The notes under the pieces were generated by a model, which was not told the origin of the DNA, did no database searches, and worked only from the letters and a program-made list of their open reading frames with translations. A stretch of 64,000 nt of DNA from Bifidobacterium apri (GTDB taxonomy: Bacteria; Actinomycetota; Actinomycetes; Actinomycetales; Bifidobacteriaceae): NCBI RefSeq assembly GCF_009299485.1, contig NZ_WBSO01000002.1, forward strand, positions 124,001 through 188,000. Direction: 5' to 3'. Of the stretch, positions 8,238-17,138 are shown piece by piece. How positions within the stretch are numbered: the stretch's first letter is position 1; each line of letters opens with the position of its first letter. The position numbers were made by a program, and so were the translations under genes.

Positions 8238-9035
8238 ATGCTTGAACTGAAGCACATCACCAAGTCGTTCGGGAACGACCGTGTTCTCGATGACATCAGC
8301 CTGCGTCTGGACACCGGCGAGATCATGTCCGTTCTCGGTCCGTCAGGCGGCGGTAAAACCACATTGCTCAACATCATCCTGGGCATCGTTGACGCCGATA
8401 CCGGGCGGATCATCTTCGACAGCGAGGACGTCTCGCACACGCCGATGGAGAAGCGCGGCTTCAACATCGTATTCCAGGATTATGCGTTGTTCCCCAACCT
8501 CAACGCCTACGAGAACATCACCTACGGCCTGCGCAACACCCCGGGGCTGTCCTCGCCGGAAGAAATCAGCGACCTGATTGCATTGCTCGATCTTGGCAAG
8601 CATCTGGACAAATCCGTCGACGAACTCTCCGGCGGCCAGAAGCAGCGCGTCGCCCTGGCGCGCACCCTTGTCATGAAGCCCCGTCTGCTGCTGCTTGACG
8701 AACCGCTGTCCGCGCTCGACGGGGCAATCAAGGAGTCCGTCAAATCCAAGATCAAGCAGATTGTCGAGCGGTACCGGTTGACCACGATCATGGTCACGCA
8801 TGACCCGGAGGAGGCGTGCACCATGAGCGACCGCGTGCTGATCCTCAACCGAGGCAAGGTCGCGCAATTCGGCACACCCGAGCAGATCATCGAGCAGCCG
8901 GCGGACGGGTTTGTGCGATCGTTCATCCTCAACCAGCTGGAAGTCAAGCGAAACAACATCCACACGCTGTTCGCTGACCATACCGCCGATGCCGCATCCG
9001 ACGCGCACACCTCGCCGATGCTGAAGGAGGCGTGA
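8238..9035 (+). CDS. phnT: ABC transporter ATPase, 2-aminoethylphosphonate type (PhnT-like)
   Basis: A 265-aa importer ATPase with Walker A GPSGGGKTT, the signature motif LSGGQKQRVALARTL, Walker B LLLLDEPLSALDG and the H-loop VTHDPEEA. It resembles the Fe3+/spermidine/2-aminoethylphosphonate (CUT1/FutC) branch. The stop is separated by a single base from the start of the permease-binding-protein fusion, and phnW and phnX follow. That gives the substrate assignment by context; sequence alone would allow iron or polyamine. The ribosome site (GGAAGG) lies about 11 bases upstream, which is long. It energises uptake at the inner face of the membrane. Confidence 0.82.
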   Translation: MLELKHITKSFGNDRVLDDISLRLDTGEIMSVLGPSGGGKTTLLNIILGIVDADTGRIIFDSEDVSHTPMEKRGFNIVFQDYALFPNLNAYENITYGLRNTPGLSSPEEISDLIALLDLGKHLDKSVDELSGGQKQRVALARTLVMKPRLLLLDEPLSALDGAIKESVKSKIKQIVERYRLTTIMVTHDPEEACTMSDRVLILNRGKVAQFGTPEQIIEQPADGFVRSFILNQLEVKRNNIHTLFADHTADAASDAHTSPMLKEA

Positions 9036-9036
9036 C

Positions 9037-11898
9037 ATGTCGTTCGAATCCGTCCAGGCCCGCAAGCAACTGCCGAATATCGCGCCGGAAATCGTGAACT
9101 ACGAGCGGCGCCCATCCAAGCCGAAGCAAACGGAACTGTGGATTGTGCTGGCGATGGTGTCGGCGGCGTTCGCGGCGTTTCTCATCGTGCCGGTCGCGCT
9201 GGTGGCCATCAGATCCTTCCAGACGGGCGAAGGCTCGGCGACGCTTGATAATTACCGCGCAATCCTCGCGCAACCGGAGTTCCTCACCTCTGTACTCAAC
9301 TCATGCAAGGTCTCGGCGGCTTCCGCGGTGATTGCAGTGCTGCTGGCGTTCCTGCTCGCTTACACCGTGCATTTCACGAACACTCCGACAGGATTCAAAC
9401 GCATCGTCGCGCAGCTGACCGAAATGCCGATGCTGCTGCCGACCATCACCTACGGGTTCGCAATCATCTACAGTTTCGGCAACCGCGGGCTGTTCACCGA
9501 CCTGCTGGGCGGGAAGCCGCTGGACATCTACGGGTTCAACGGCTTGCTGATCGGCTACACGATGTACACGCTGCCGACGTGCTTCCTGCTGATTGACAAT
9601 GGCATGAGATTCATCGACAAGAAGTTCATCATCGTCTCGCATGTGATGGGCGACCGGCCGTGGCTGACCTTCGCACGAACCGTGCTGCGTCCGCTTGTTG
9701 GCACGCTCGCTGTCGCGTTCATCCAGGCGTTCTTCCTCGCGTTCACCGATTACGGCATCCCCACCTCAATCGGCGGCACATACGATGTGCTGGCGATGAC
9801 GCTGTTCAACCAGATGCTCGGTTCGATCCCGAATTTCAATCGCGGCGCGGTGATTGCGGTGTTCATGCTGATCCCCTCGATCATCTCGTTCATCCTGATG
9901 ACCGTCTTGGAACGCTTCTCGATCCGGTATGCGAAAGTCACCAACGTGAGCCTGCCCAAAGGCGTGTGGCGGGACCGACTGTGCGCGGTCGCTTCGGTTG
10001 TCGTACTCGCGCTGCTGCTGTCCCCGTTCATTGTCGTGCTCGTCGTCCCCTTCGTGACGCAGTGGCCGTTCAACCCGACACCGACGTGGGCGCATTTCGC
10101 CGACTTGTTCACCGACGGCTCGTTGAGTTCGGTGTATGTCAATTCCCTGTATGTCGCGACCATGACGGCGATCATCGGATGCTTGTTCGCCTATTGTGCC
10201 GCGTTGGTCGCCGCGCGTTCGAAACTGCCTGATTGGGCGAGACGGACGATGGACGCGATGGGATCGGTCGTCAACACCCTTCCCGGCATGGTGCTGGGCA
10301 TCGCGTTCCTGTTCGCCTTCTCCGGCAGCCCCATGCAGAACACCTTCTGGATTCTCATCATCGCGAATGTCGTGCACTACTTCGCCACGCCATACCAGAT
10401 GATGAAGGATTCGCTATCGAAGATGAACAGCACGTGGGAGACCACGGCCAAATTGATGGGAGACAACTGGATCAAGACTATTGTGCGCGTGGTGACACCG
10501 AACGCGTGGCCGACCATCCTGCACGTCTTCGGATACTATTTCGTCAACGCAATGGTTACGATTTCCGCGGTCGTATTCCTCACCGGCGCCAAAACCCAAG
10601 TGATCACCACGGAAATCTCCGCATTGCAGCATCTGGCCGAATACGACCGGATTTTCGCGCTGTCCGTTCTGATTCTCGCCACCAATCTCATCGTGAAGGG
10701 CATCATCGCCTTCGCGACGCGCGAACGCCGTGGAGTCCGAGTACGGGAACCGGCAACCAGGCCGGTGGCGATGTTCGAGCCCGTCCACAGGGATGCCAAG
10801 CTGGCAGCATTCACACGTCCTGCCGCATCCGGTTCCGCGACATTCCACCTGCCTGCGGCATACCGTGGGCGTACCCGCTCAATCGCAACGAAGACACTGT
10901 CCGCTCTGCTCGCCGCGCTGCTCGTAGCATTCGGATTCGGCGCATTCACCAGTACAGCCGAAGCCGACGGCCAAGTCGTCATCTACACCAACGCCGACGA
11001 CGAGGCGGTGGCAGCGTTCCGTCACGCCCTCGATGACAACGGGTTCAAAGGCAAGTACGTCATCCAAGGATTCGGCACCTCGGAACTCGGCGGCAAACTG
11101 CTTGCCGAAGGCAAGGCGCTCGAGGCAGACCTGATCACCATGAGCTCCTACTACATTGATTCCGCGCAGGAACGCAACCACATGTTCGCCAATCTGACCG
11201 ATGTGACATCAATCCCCCTGGGGACGGACGGCAACTCCACAGCCCCGTCATGGCGGCGCCCGACGACCGTGCAGGAAGGTTCGATCTTCTACAACACCAC
11301 CGTGCTCACACAGCAGGGGTTGCCCGTGCCTTCCAGCCTCAAGGACCTTGCCGATCCCGTATACCGCGGGCAGATCTCGGTGACCGACATGGAAGGCTCA
11401 TCGACAGGCTGGCTGATGGTGCAAGCCATCGCGGACACCTACGGAACAGGCGACGAAGGCAAGGAGATCCTGACCGGCATCTACCGCAACGCCGGACCGC
11501 ATATGCAGATGTCCGGTTCCGGCCCGCTCAACGCGGTGCGGTCGGGCGAAGTGGCAATCGGCTTCGGGCTTCGCCACCAAGCGGTCGCGGACAAGAAGAA
11601 AGGCCTGCCGATCGAATATGTCGATCCGCAGGAAGGCAACTACGCGCTGACCGAATCGGTCGCCGTCCTCGACAAAGGCGATCGGACCAATCCACTGGCA
11701 CAGAAGATGGCCGCCACCATCATCGACAAGGGGCGCGCCGAACTGCTGCGCACCTATCCGGTCACCTTGTACCGAGGCGAGCGCAGGGCCGCCGGCACGG
11801 GAATAACCACCAAGGCATACCCCGACCCGCTGAGCGTCGACCTGCTGCAGAGGCATCAGGACTTCTCCGAATCCTGCAAGCGCGCCGCACAGGGCTGA
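9037..11898 (+). CDS. fused permease-permease-substrate-binding protein of the 2-aminoethylphosphonate ABC importer
   Basis: One uninterrupted 953-codon frame holds what is normally three proteins. Residues about 35-300 and 315-560 are two six-helix permease domains with EAA-type loops (near VSHVMGDRPW and AKLMGDNWIK). Residues about 565-612 are a polar linker, about 614-640 an extra membrane helix (LSALLAALLVAFGFG), and 644-953 a family-1/AfuA-like solute-binding domain starting GQVVIYTNADDEAV. The odd extra helix places the binding domain outside the cell, so the fusion is topologically sensible. A signal-peptidase-like site (TAEA/DG) follows that helix, so cleavage cannot be excluded. The start has GGAGG 6 bases upstream. 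Context (phnT before, phnW and phnX after) points to 2-aminoethylphosphonate. Confidence 0.85.
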   Translation: MSFESVQARKQLPNIAPEIVNYERRPSKPKQTELWIVLAMVSAAFAAFLIVPVALVAIRSFQTGEGSATLDNYRAILAQPEFLTSVLNSCKVSAASAVIAVLLAFLLAYTVHFTNTPTGFKRIVAQLTEMPMLLPTITYGFAIIYSFGNRGLFTDLLGGKPLDIYGFNGLLIGYTMYTLPTCFLLIDNGMRFIDKKFIIVSHVMGDRPWLTFARTVLRPLVGTLAVAFIQAFFLAFTDYGIPTSIGGTYDVLAMTLFNQMLGSIPNFNRGAVIAVFMLIPSIISFILMTVLERFSIRYAKVTNVSLPKGVWRDRLCAVASVVVLALLLSPFIVVLVVPFVTQWPFNPTPTWAHFADLFTDGSLSSVYVNSLYVATMTAIIGCLFAYCAALVAARSKLPDWARRTMDAMGSVVNTLPGMVLGIAFLFAFSGSPMQNTFWILIIANVVHYFATPYQMMKDSLSKMNSTWETTAKLMGDNWIKTIVRVVTPNAWPTILHVFGYYFVNAMVTISAVVFLTGAKTQVITTEISALQHLAEYDRIFALSVLILATNLIVKGIIAFATRERRGVRVREPATRPVAMFEPVHRDAKLAAFTRPAASGSATFHLPAAYRGRTRSIATKTLSALLAALLVAFGFGAFTSTAEADGQVVIYTNADDEAVAAFRHALDDNGFKGKYVIQGFGTSELGGKLLAEGKALEADLITMSSYYIDSAQERNHMFANLTDVTSIPLGTDGNSTAPSWRRPTTVQEGSIFYNTTVLTQQGLPVPSSLKDLADPVYRGQISVTDMEGSSTGWLMVQAIADTYGTGDEGKEILTGIYRNAGPHMQMSGSGPLNAVRSGEVAIGFGLRHQAVADKKKGLPIEYVDPQEGNYALTESVAVLDKGDRTNPLAQKMAATIIDKGRAELLRTYPVTLYRGERRAAGTGITTKAYPDPLSVDLLQRHQDFSESCKRAAQG

Positions 11899-11905
11899 TA
11901 CCGCC

Positions 11906-11954
11906 GGAGCCGAAACAGGCGCCGATACAGGACATCCGCGCCTGTTTCGGTTCC
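11906..11954 (+). terminator. 17-bp stem-loop between transporter and phnW
   Basis: The arms 11906-11922 and 11938-11954 pair over 17 bp with one wobble, around a 15-nt loop. It starts 7 bases after the transporter stop and ends 62 bp before phnW. There is no T-run, so partial termination, RNA protection or processing are all possible. Confidence 0.65.
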
Positions 11955-12016
11955 ACCATCCGTGTGACATTCCAAAGCGACATTCACAACAACCATTTCC
12001 AAAGAAAGGAATACCC

Positions 12017-13219
12017 ATGACCACCATAACCGCGCAACCGACCATGACCGACGACTACAAGCTCCTCACCCCCGGCCCCTTGACCACCACACGCACAGTC
12101 AAGGAGCAGATGCTCGTTGACCATTGCACTTGGGACGACGATTACAAGGCCATCACCCAGGATATTCGTGCCAATCTGCTTGAGCTGGCGCATTGCGACC
12201 CCGACACGTACACCACCGTGCTTATGCAAGGGTCAGGCACCTTCGGTGTTGAAAGCGTTCTGACTTCCGTGATCGGGACGGACGAGAAAGTGCTGATCTG
12301 CGCGAACGGGGCGTACGGCGAACGCCAAGCGGATATCTGCCGGCATGCGGGCATCGCCTATACGCTGTACCGTGAGCCGAATGACCGTATTCCGGATGCC
12401 GGGCGTGTCGAAACCATCCTCGACGAGGACCCCTCCATCACACATGTGTCCATGGTCCATTCCGAAACCACATCCGGACTGCTCAACGATATCGAATCCG
12501 TGGCACGCGTCGCGCACCAGCACGATTGCACGATGATCGTCGACGCGATGAGCTCCTTCGGCGGGGTGGACATTCCCGTTCAGGCGTGGGGCATCGATTT
12601 CATCGTCAGCTCTGCGAACAAATGCATCCAGGGCGTACCAGGTTTCAGCTTCATCATCTGCAATACGGCGAAGCTTGAAGCGTCCCGAGGCAAGGCGCGC
12701 AGCCTGTCGCTCGACCTGTGGGACCAATGGGATACGCTCGAACGGCAGCACGGTAAATGGCGTTTCACCTCCCCCACGCATGTGGTGCTCGCATTCAGCC
12801 AGGCGTTGCGCGAGATGCGAGCGGAAGGCGGGATCGAAGCGCGGCATGAGCGGTACGCCCGCAACAATCGGATGCTGATTGCAAGGATGAAAACCCTTGG
12901 TTTCGGCACATATCTGCATGACCATCAGGGGCCGATCATCACGACATTCACCTACCCACAAGGAGTCTCCATCGATTTCGCCGACATGTACGCGTTCATC
13001 AAGGAACGCGGGTATGCGATCTACCCGGGCAAACTCACCGAGGAGGAGACGTTCAGACTGGGCAATATCGGTGAGATCTACCCCGAGGATATCGAACGGG
13101 TGACCGAGCTGTTCACCTTGTATCTGGCCGAACGTGGATTGCTTGCGGCGTGCACCGGCAATGAGGACATCGCCACGGTGCTCGACGCGATGCGTGCGGC
13201 GGGCGAATCGGCGCGCTAA
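12017..13219 (+). CDS. phnW: 2-aminoethylphosphonate--pyruvate transaminase
   Basis: A 400-aa fold-type I PLP enzyme that transfers the amino group of 2-aminoethylphosphonate to pyruvate, giving phosphonoacetaldehyde and L-alanine. It starts the core with YKLLTPGPLTTT, typical for PhnW and serine-glyoxylate aminotransferases. It has the cofactor aspartate in MIVDAMSSFGG and the Schiff-base lysine in SSANKCIQGVPGF (Lys202). NKCIQGVPGF is the usual PhnW signature. Length is slightly above the usual 360-370 aa, the excess being at both ends. AAAGGAATACCC precedes the ATG. It is followed 46 bp later by phnX, the next step of the pathway. Confidence 0.93.
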   Translation: MTTITAQPTMTDDYKLLTPGPLTTTRTVKEQMLVDHCTWDDDYKAITQDIRANLLELAHCDPDTYTTVLMQGSGTFGVESVLTSVIGTDEKVLICANGAYGERQADICRHAGIAYTLYREPNDRIPDAGRVETILDEDPSITHVSMVHSETTSGLLNDIESVARVAHQHDCTMIVDAMSSFGGVDIPVQAWGIDFIVSSANKCIQGVPGFSFIICNTAKLEASRGKARSLSLDLWDQWDTLERQHGKWRFTSPTHVVLAFSQALREMRAEGGIEARHERYARNNRMLIARMKTLGFGTYLHDHQGPIITTFTYPQGVSIDFADMYAFIKERGYAIYPGKLTEEETFRLGNIGEIYPEDIERVTELFTLYLAERGLLAACTGNEDIATVLDAMRAAGESAR

Positions 13220-13265
13220 CCGTTCGGCGCGCAGCCCGACATCAGAGCATATCAGGAACAACACG

Positions 13266-14126
13266 ATGTTTTTCAACGACCAAGGAGCATTCATACCAAT
13301 GACATCAGTTATGGCTCAGGCAGCATCCACGACACCCGCCGCACCTATGACACCGCGATTCGATGCCGTCATCTTCGATTGGGCGGGCACCACCGTCGAT
13401 TACGGCAGCTTCGCGCCCGTTCAGGCGTTCATCGAGGCGTTCCGCGAATTCGGCATCGAGCCGAGCATCGAGGAGACACGCAAACCAATGGGCATGCTCA
13501 AGCACGACCATATCAACACGATGCTGCATATGGATCGCATCGCGCGCGCATGGGAGGATCAGCATGGCGGCGTCGCACCCACCGGCGCCGATGTGGACGC
13601 GGTATACAGCCGATTCGAACCGAAGTTGCTATCCATTCTCGACCGGTTTGCCACGCCGAAACCGGGGGTCGTGGCAGCAGTTGCCCGTCTGCGCGACGCA
13701 GGCATCGCCATCGGGTCCACTACCGGTTACACGGATGAGATGATGGCAATCGTGGTACCGAAGGCCGCCGAACTGGGGTATACACCAGACTGCTGGTTCA
13801 GCGCCGACAGTGTGGATGGGTACGGGCGCCCTTACCCGTATATGATGTTCCGCAACATGCAAGCCTTGCATGTGCAGGATGTGCGGCGGGTGGTCAAGGT
13901 GGGCGATACCATCGCCGATATCAAGGAAGGCAAGAATGCCGGTGCGTTTACAGTCGGCGTGAGCGAAGGAAGCTCACTGATGGGGCTGACGCAAAAACAA
14001 TTCGAGGCGCTCGACCAAGCGGCGCGCGACCATGCGCTGGAGACGACCTGTCAGGCGTTTCTTGACGCCGGTGCCGACGCGGTGATCGACACCATGGAGG
14101 AGTTGCCGGCACTGCTGGGGCTCTGA
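13266..14126 (+). CDS. phnX: phosphonoacetaldehyde hydrolase (phosphonatase)
   Basis: A 286-aa HAD-superfamily hydrolase that splits phosphonoacetaldehyde into acetaldehyde and phosphate in the cytoplasm. The nucleophile is in AVIFDWAGTTVDYG (Asp38 in this numbering), and the Schiff-base lysine that is special to phosphonatase is in MGMLKHDHI (Lys79). GSTTGYTDEMM and VVKVGDTIADIKEG are HAD motifs II and III. Two starts are possible: 13266 (AGGA 8 bases upstream) and 13299 (AAGGAG but 11 bases upstream). The latter would give 275 aa, closer to the family norm. It is the last gene of the phosphonate operon. Confidence 0.93.
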   Translation: MFFNDQGAFIPMTSVMAQAASTTPAAPMTPRFDAVIFDWAGTTVDYGSFAPVQAFIEAFREFGIEPSIEETRKPMGMLKHDHINTMLHMDRIARAWEDQHGGVAPTGADVDAVYSRFEPKLLSILDRFATPKPGVVAAVARLRDAGIAIGSTTGYTDEMMAIVVPKAAELGYTPDCWFSADSVDGYGRPYPYMMFRNMQALHVQDVRRVVKVGDTIADIKEGKNAGAFTVGVSEGSSLMGLTQKQFEALDQAARDHALETTCQAFLDAGADAVIDTMEELPALLGL

Positions 14127-14135
14127 AGTGGTTAA

Positions 14136-14200
14136 GCTGCGGGAACACGGCAGCCACCGGCAGTTCGCACCCGCCGGCATCATGCCTGTGTTCCTGCAGC
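14136..14200. terminator. bidirectional terminator candidate between phnX and the DUF4392 gene
   Basis: A long imperfect inverted repeat pairs GCTGC-GGAACAC-GGCA with TGCC-TGTGTTCC-TGCAGC, with a smaller CCGGC/GCCGG hairpin in the loop. It lies 10 bases after the phnX stop in a convergent gap of 139 bp. Confidence 0.5.
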
Positions 14201-14265
14201 GCTGTCTGGTGGGAGGAGCTGGGTGTGGCGGGCGCAGCGCTCCCACGCTGATAAACCAACACCCG

Positions 14266-15285
14266 TCAACACCGCCCTCGCGCGATGTCGGACATCATGC
14301 GGATCTGGCGGTAGTAGCGTTCCTCACTCAGGCCGTCGACCGTCGGGGTATTGCGCATCGTCACCCCGTCAAGACCGCCGGCACGGGCGACATCCGCCAG
14401 CACAGACTGATGCCACGAAATATCCAGAAGCGGAGCGATTCGCCGGCAGCCCATCGCGTACATGGCGCATACCAGCGCATGACCACCCCAATTCGACGTT
14501 CCGGAGACGATCAGCTCGTCCGCGGGGACCGTACAAGCGATGCGCTCGCCATGCTCGACGACATCCTCGATAACCATCGAATCGAGTCTCCCCATGCCGA
14601 TTTCATTACCGCCGTCGCCGATGCCGATGACATGCAAACCCAGCCCAGTGAGCCGGCTGAGCGGGGCGGTCCACTGGTCGATATCGAATCCCCGCATATT
14701 GCGCGGGTTCCCGTCGCGCGCCGGCCCGACACGTTCGATGTAGATGACGGTGTCGATATTGTTGCGGTCGGAGAGCCCGTGCATCGCATCGATCCACTCG
14801 TCAAAGCCCTGTGCGTCGGCAGGCGCGATGGCCACATGGTCTTCGGGCAGTCGCGGCGAGGCCCCCGCGCGGATGATCGGCTCGCATGGCTCATCGCTGA
14901 CCAGCCAGGCATCCGAACCGATCGCCCGGAGCGCCTCACACAGCTCAATCGCTCCGACAGGACCGTCCGATTCGGCGGCAGGGTGCTCCGCCTGTGGAAT
15001 GTAGAATCCGGTGACGACCATGGCACGATGCCCGCCGGTCTTGAGCCATCGCGCAGCACGGAACAAATCGCCACGCGCGAAGGTCATCATGGTCTCGCTG
15101 CCCCGCCCTACATCCGCCGCGGCGGCATTCTGGATGTGCGCAACACGCGGCTTCCAGCGCCAGCTCGCGATGCGGGCAGCAGGCCCGATTCCTCCATGAT
15201 GCGCCGCACCGCCGAGGCCGGCATGAGACACGCCCGATTGCCGATCGCCTTGCCTGGATGGGCTGTATTGCATCGCTTTCGTCAT
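14266..15285 (-). CDS. DUF4392 protein, D-glutamate cyclase C-terminal-half homologue
   Basis: A 339-aa cytosolic protein. The DUF4392 pattern is clear: VVTGFYIP (about 91-98), ESDGPVGAIEL (105-115), IYIERVGPARDGN (182-194), NMRGFDID (196-203) and GIGDGGNEIGMG (221-232). DUF4392 is one of the two domains of mammalian mitochondrial D-glutamate cyclase (DGLUCY), which converts D-glutamate to 5-oxo-D-proline. The other domain, DUF1445, is encoded at 19829-20674 in the same operon. I chose the start at 15285 because GAGGAG lies 6 bases upstream. The first 65 residues are low in conservation-like features. Exact activity in bacteria is inferred from family and context. Confidence 0.78.
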   Translation of the reverse strand: MTKAMQYSPSRQGDRQSGVSHAGLGGAAHHGGIGPAARIASWRWKPRVAHIQNAAAADVGRGSETMMTFARGDLFRAARWLKTGGHRAMVVTGFYIPQAEHPAAESDGPVGAIELCEALRAIGSDAWLVSDEPCEPIIRAGASPRLPEDHVAIAPADAQGFDEWIDAMHGLSDRNNIDTVIYIERVGPARDGNPRNMRGFDIDQWTAPLSRLTGLGLHVIGIGDGGNEIGMGRLDSMVIEDVVEHGERIACTVPADELIVSGTSNWGGHALVCAMYAMGCRRIAPLLDISWHQSVLADVARAGGLDGVTMRNTPTVDGLSEERYYRQIRMMSDIARGRC

Positions 15286-15374
15286 ATCCGCTCCTCTCCT
15301 ATCGACGCCCGACCGATCAGGTCGACCGAATGCCGCTCGCTCGCCGCGTCTCATGTCGTGTCTCATGTCACGTC

Positions 15375-17138
15375 TCACGATTCGATATGTCCCAGGACGC
15401 TTCCGGATGTCACGTTGTCGCCCGGTTGCGCGGCGATATGAACCACACCGCCGACCGAAGCCGGGACCTGAATCTCCATCTTCATAGCCTCCAGCACAAC
15501 GACCGGCGTTCCCTCGCTGACTTCAGCGCCATCGTCGACCAGCCAGCGCGCCACCGTGCCGGTGATCGAGGCGAGGATATCCCCGGCGTCATGCGCCGCC
15601 GCGTCCCTCATGTCACCATCGTGCGATGTTCCACTTCCGGCAGCCCCGGCGGCCGAAAGCGACGAGGCCAAACCTGCCGGCAAGCCGACCTCTACACGGC
15701 GGCCATCCCATTCAATCCACGTGCGTCGCAGTCCGATCTCATCATCGTTGAAACGCACCGACTCGCCGCCAGATTTCAGCGCCTTGGGGTCAAGCCGCTT
15801 GAGCAGCACCTCTTCGATCCACCGCGTGTAGACGTTGAACCCATGCTCCCCCGTGAAATCAGGGTCGGCAAGCACCGCCCGATCGAACGGCACCACCGTG
15901 GGTACGCCGTCGATGCGCAGTTCGGCGAGCGCCCGACGCGCCCGTTGCAGGCATTCCTCGCGCGTGGGGGCGTGCACGACGAGTTTGGCGAGCATGGAGT
16001 CGAAGTGGTCAGAGACGATCGAGCCGGTCTGCACACCGGTATCGAAACGCACGCCCGGCCCGCTCGGTGCCCGAAGTGCAGTGATACGTCCGGGAAATGG
16101 CGCGAATCCGAGCGATGGGTCCTCCGCGTTGATGCGCAATTCCATGGCATGACCGTCATGCGCCGGTTTGAGCCCAGCGATCGACGCCCCCGAGGCGATG
16201 CGCAGCTGCCAAGCCACCAGATCGATACCGCTGGTCATTTCAGTGACCGGATGCTCGACCTGGATCCGCGTGTTGACTTCCATGAACGAGAGCGTCCCGT
16301 CCGGCGCCACCAGAAATTCCACGGTTCCGGCTCCCACATACCCGACCTCGGAGCAAATCGCCACTGCGGCGTCCCCAAGCCGTTGGGCAACACCGGCGGG
16401 CAGGAAGGGGGCAGGGGCCTCCTCGATGAGCTTCTGGTTACGCCGTTGCAGTGAGCAATCCCTCGTGCCGACGGCGATGACCCCGCCATAGGTGTCCCCA
16501 AGCACTTGCACTTCGACATGCCGCGGATGTTCAAGGAACCGCTCGATGAAACATTCCCCGTTGCCGAACGCGACTTCGGTCTCATGGACGGCGGAATCGA
16601 AAGCGGATTCGACGTCGGCGAGGTCGCGCACGACTTCCATGCCGCGGCCTCCCCCGCCATGCACCGCCTTGATGACGATCGGCAGACCATGCTGGTGGGC
16701 AAACGCGGCGGCCTCCTGCGCGTCTTTCACTGGTTGGGTGGTGCCGGGGGCCATGGGCGCGCCGACCTTCGTGGCGACGGCACGCGCTTCGACCTTGTCT
16801 CCAAGCATGCGGATGGTCTGCGGCGACGGACCGATCCATGTCAGTCCGGCGTCCGACACCGCTTGCGCGAAGTCAGCGTTCTCCGACAGGAATCCGTACC
16901 CCGGGTGGATGGCATCGGCATGGCTGTCGGCCGCCGCATCAAGCAATGCCGGGATGTTCAGGTAGGTTTCCGCCGGCGTCACACCGTGCAGGGCGATTGC
17001 CTCATCGGCGAGCTGGACGAACAGCGCGTCGGCGTCATCATCCGCGTAGACGGCCACCGCCTCCAGTCCCAAATCATGGCATGCGTGGATAATCCGTACG
17101 GCGATTTCCCCGCGATTGGCGATCAGAATGCGCTTCAT
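15375..17138 (-). CDS. accC: biotin carboxylase with C-terminal biotin-carrier domain
   Basis: A 587-aa protein. It starts [17 protein letters not shown]; residues 1-450 are the biotin carboxylase ATP-grasp enzyme (HGGGGRGMEVV glycine loop, EVNTRIQVEHPVTEMTSGID), and residues about 515-587 are a BCCP domain with EAMKM, the biotinyl lysine being Lys553. It would carboxylate biotin using ATP and bicarbonate. No acyl-CoA carboxyltransferase lies nearby. Instead the start overlaps by 4 bp (ATGA) the stop of the fused PxpBC gene, whose two domains are the same fold as the carboxyltransferase part of urea carboxylase. A dedicated role with PxpBC is therefore more likely than fatty-acid synthesis. 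AAAGGAG precedes the ATG. Confidence 0.88.
   Translation of the reverse strand: MKRILIANRGEIAVRIIHACHDLGLEAVAVYADDDADALFVQLADEAIALHGVTPAETYLNIPALLDAAADSHADAIHPGYGFLSENADFAQAVSDAGLTWIGPSPQTIRMLGDKVEARAVATKVGAPMAPGTTQPVKDAQEAAAFAHQHGLPIVIKAVHGGGGRGMEVVRDLADVESAFDSAVHETEVAFGNGECFIERFLEHPRHVEVQVLGDTYGGVIAVGTRDCSLQRRNQKLIEEAPAPFLPAGVAQRLGDAAVAICSEVGYVGAGTVEFLVAPDGTLSFMEVNTRIQVEHPVTEMTSGIDLVAWQLRIASGASIAGLKPAHDGHAMELRINAEDPSLGFAPFPGRITALRAPSGPGVRFDTGVQTGSIVSDHFDSMLAKLVVHAPTREECLQRARRALAELRIDGVPTVVPFDRAVLADPDFTGEHGFNVYTRWIEEVLLKRLDPKALKSGGESVRFNDDEIGLRRTWIEWDGRRVEVGLPAGLASSLSAAGAAGSGTSHDGDMRDAAAHDAGDILASITGTVARWLVDDGAEVSEGTPVVVLEAMKMEIQVPASVGGVVHIAAQPGDNVTSGSVLGHIES

Noticed and set aside
9037..11898. 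Assembly artefact joining two genes
   Set aside because: The frame, codon use and linker are continuous, the extra helix is in the right orientation, and there is no leftover start signal with a ribosome site at the junction. I therefore treat it as a real fusion, with confirmation proposed.
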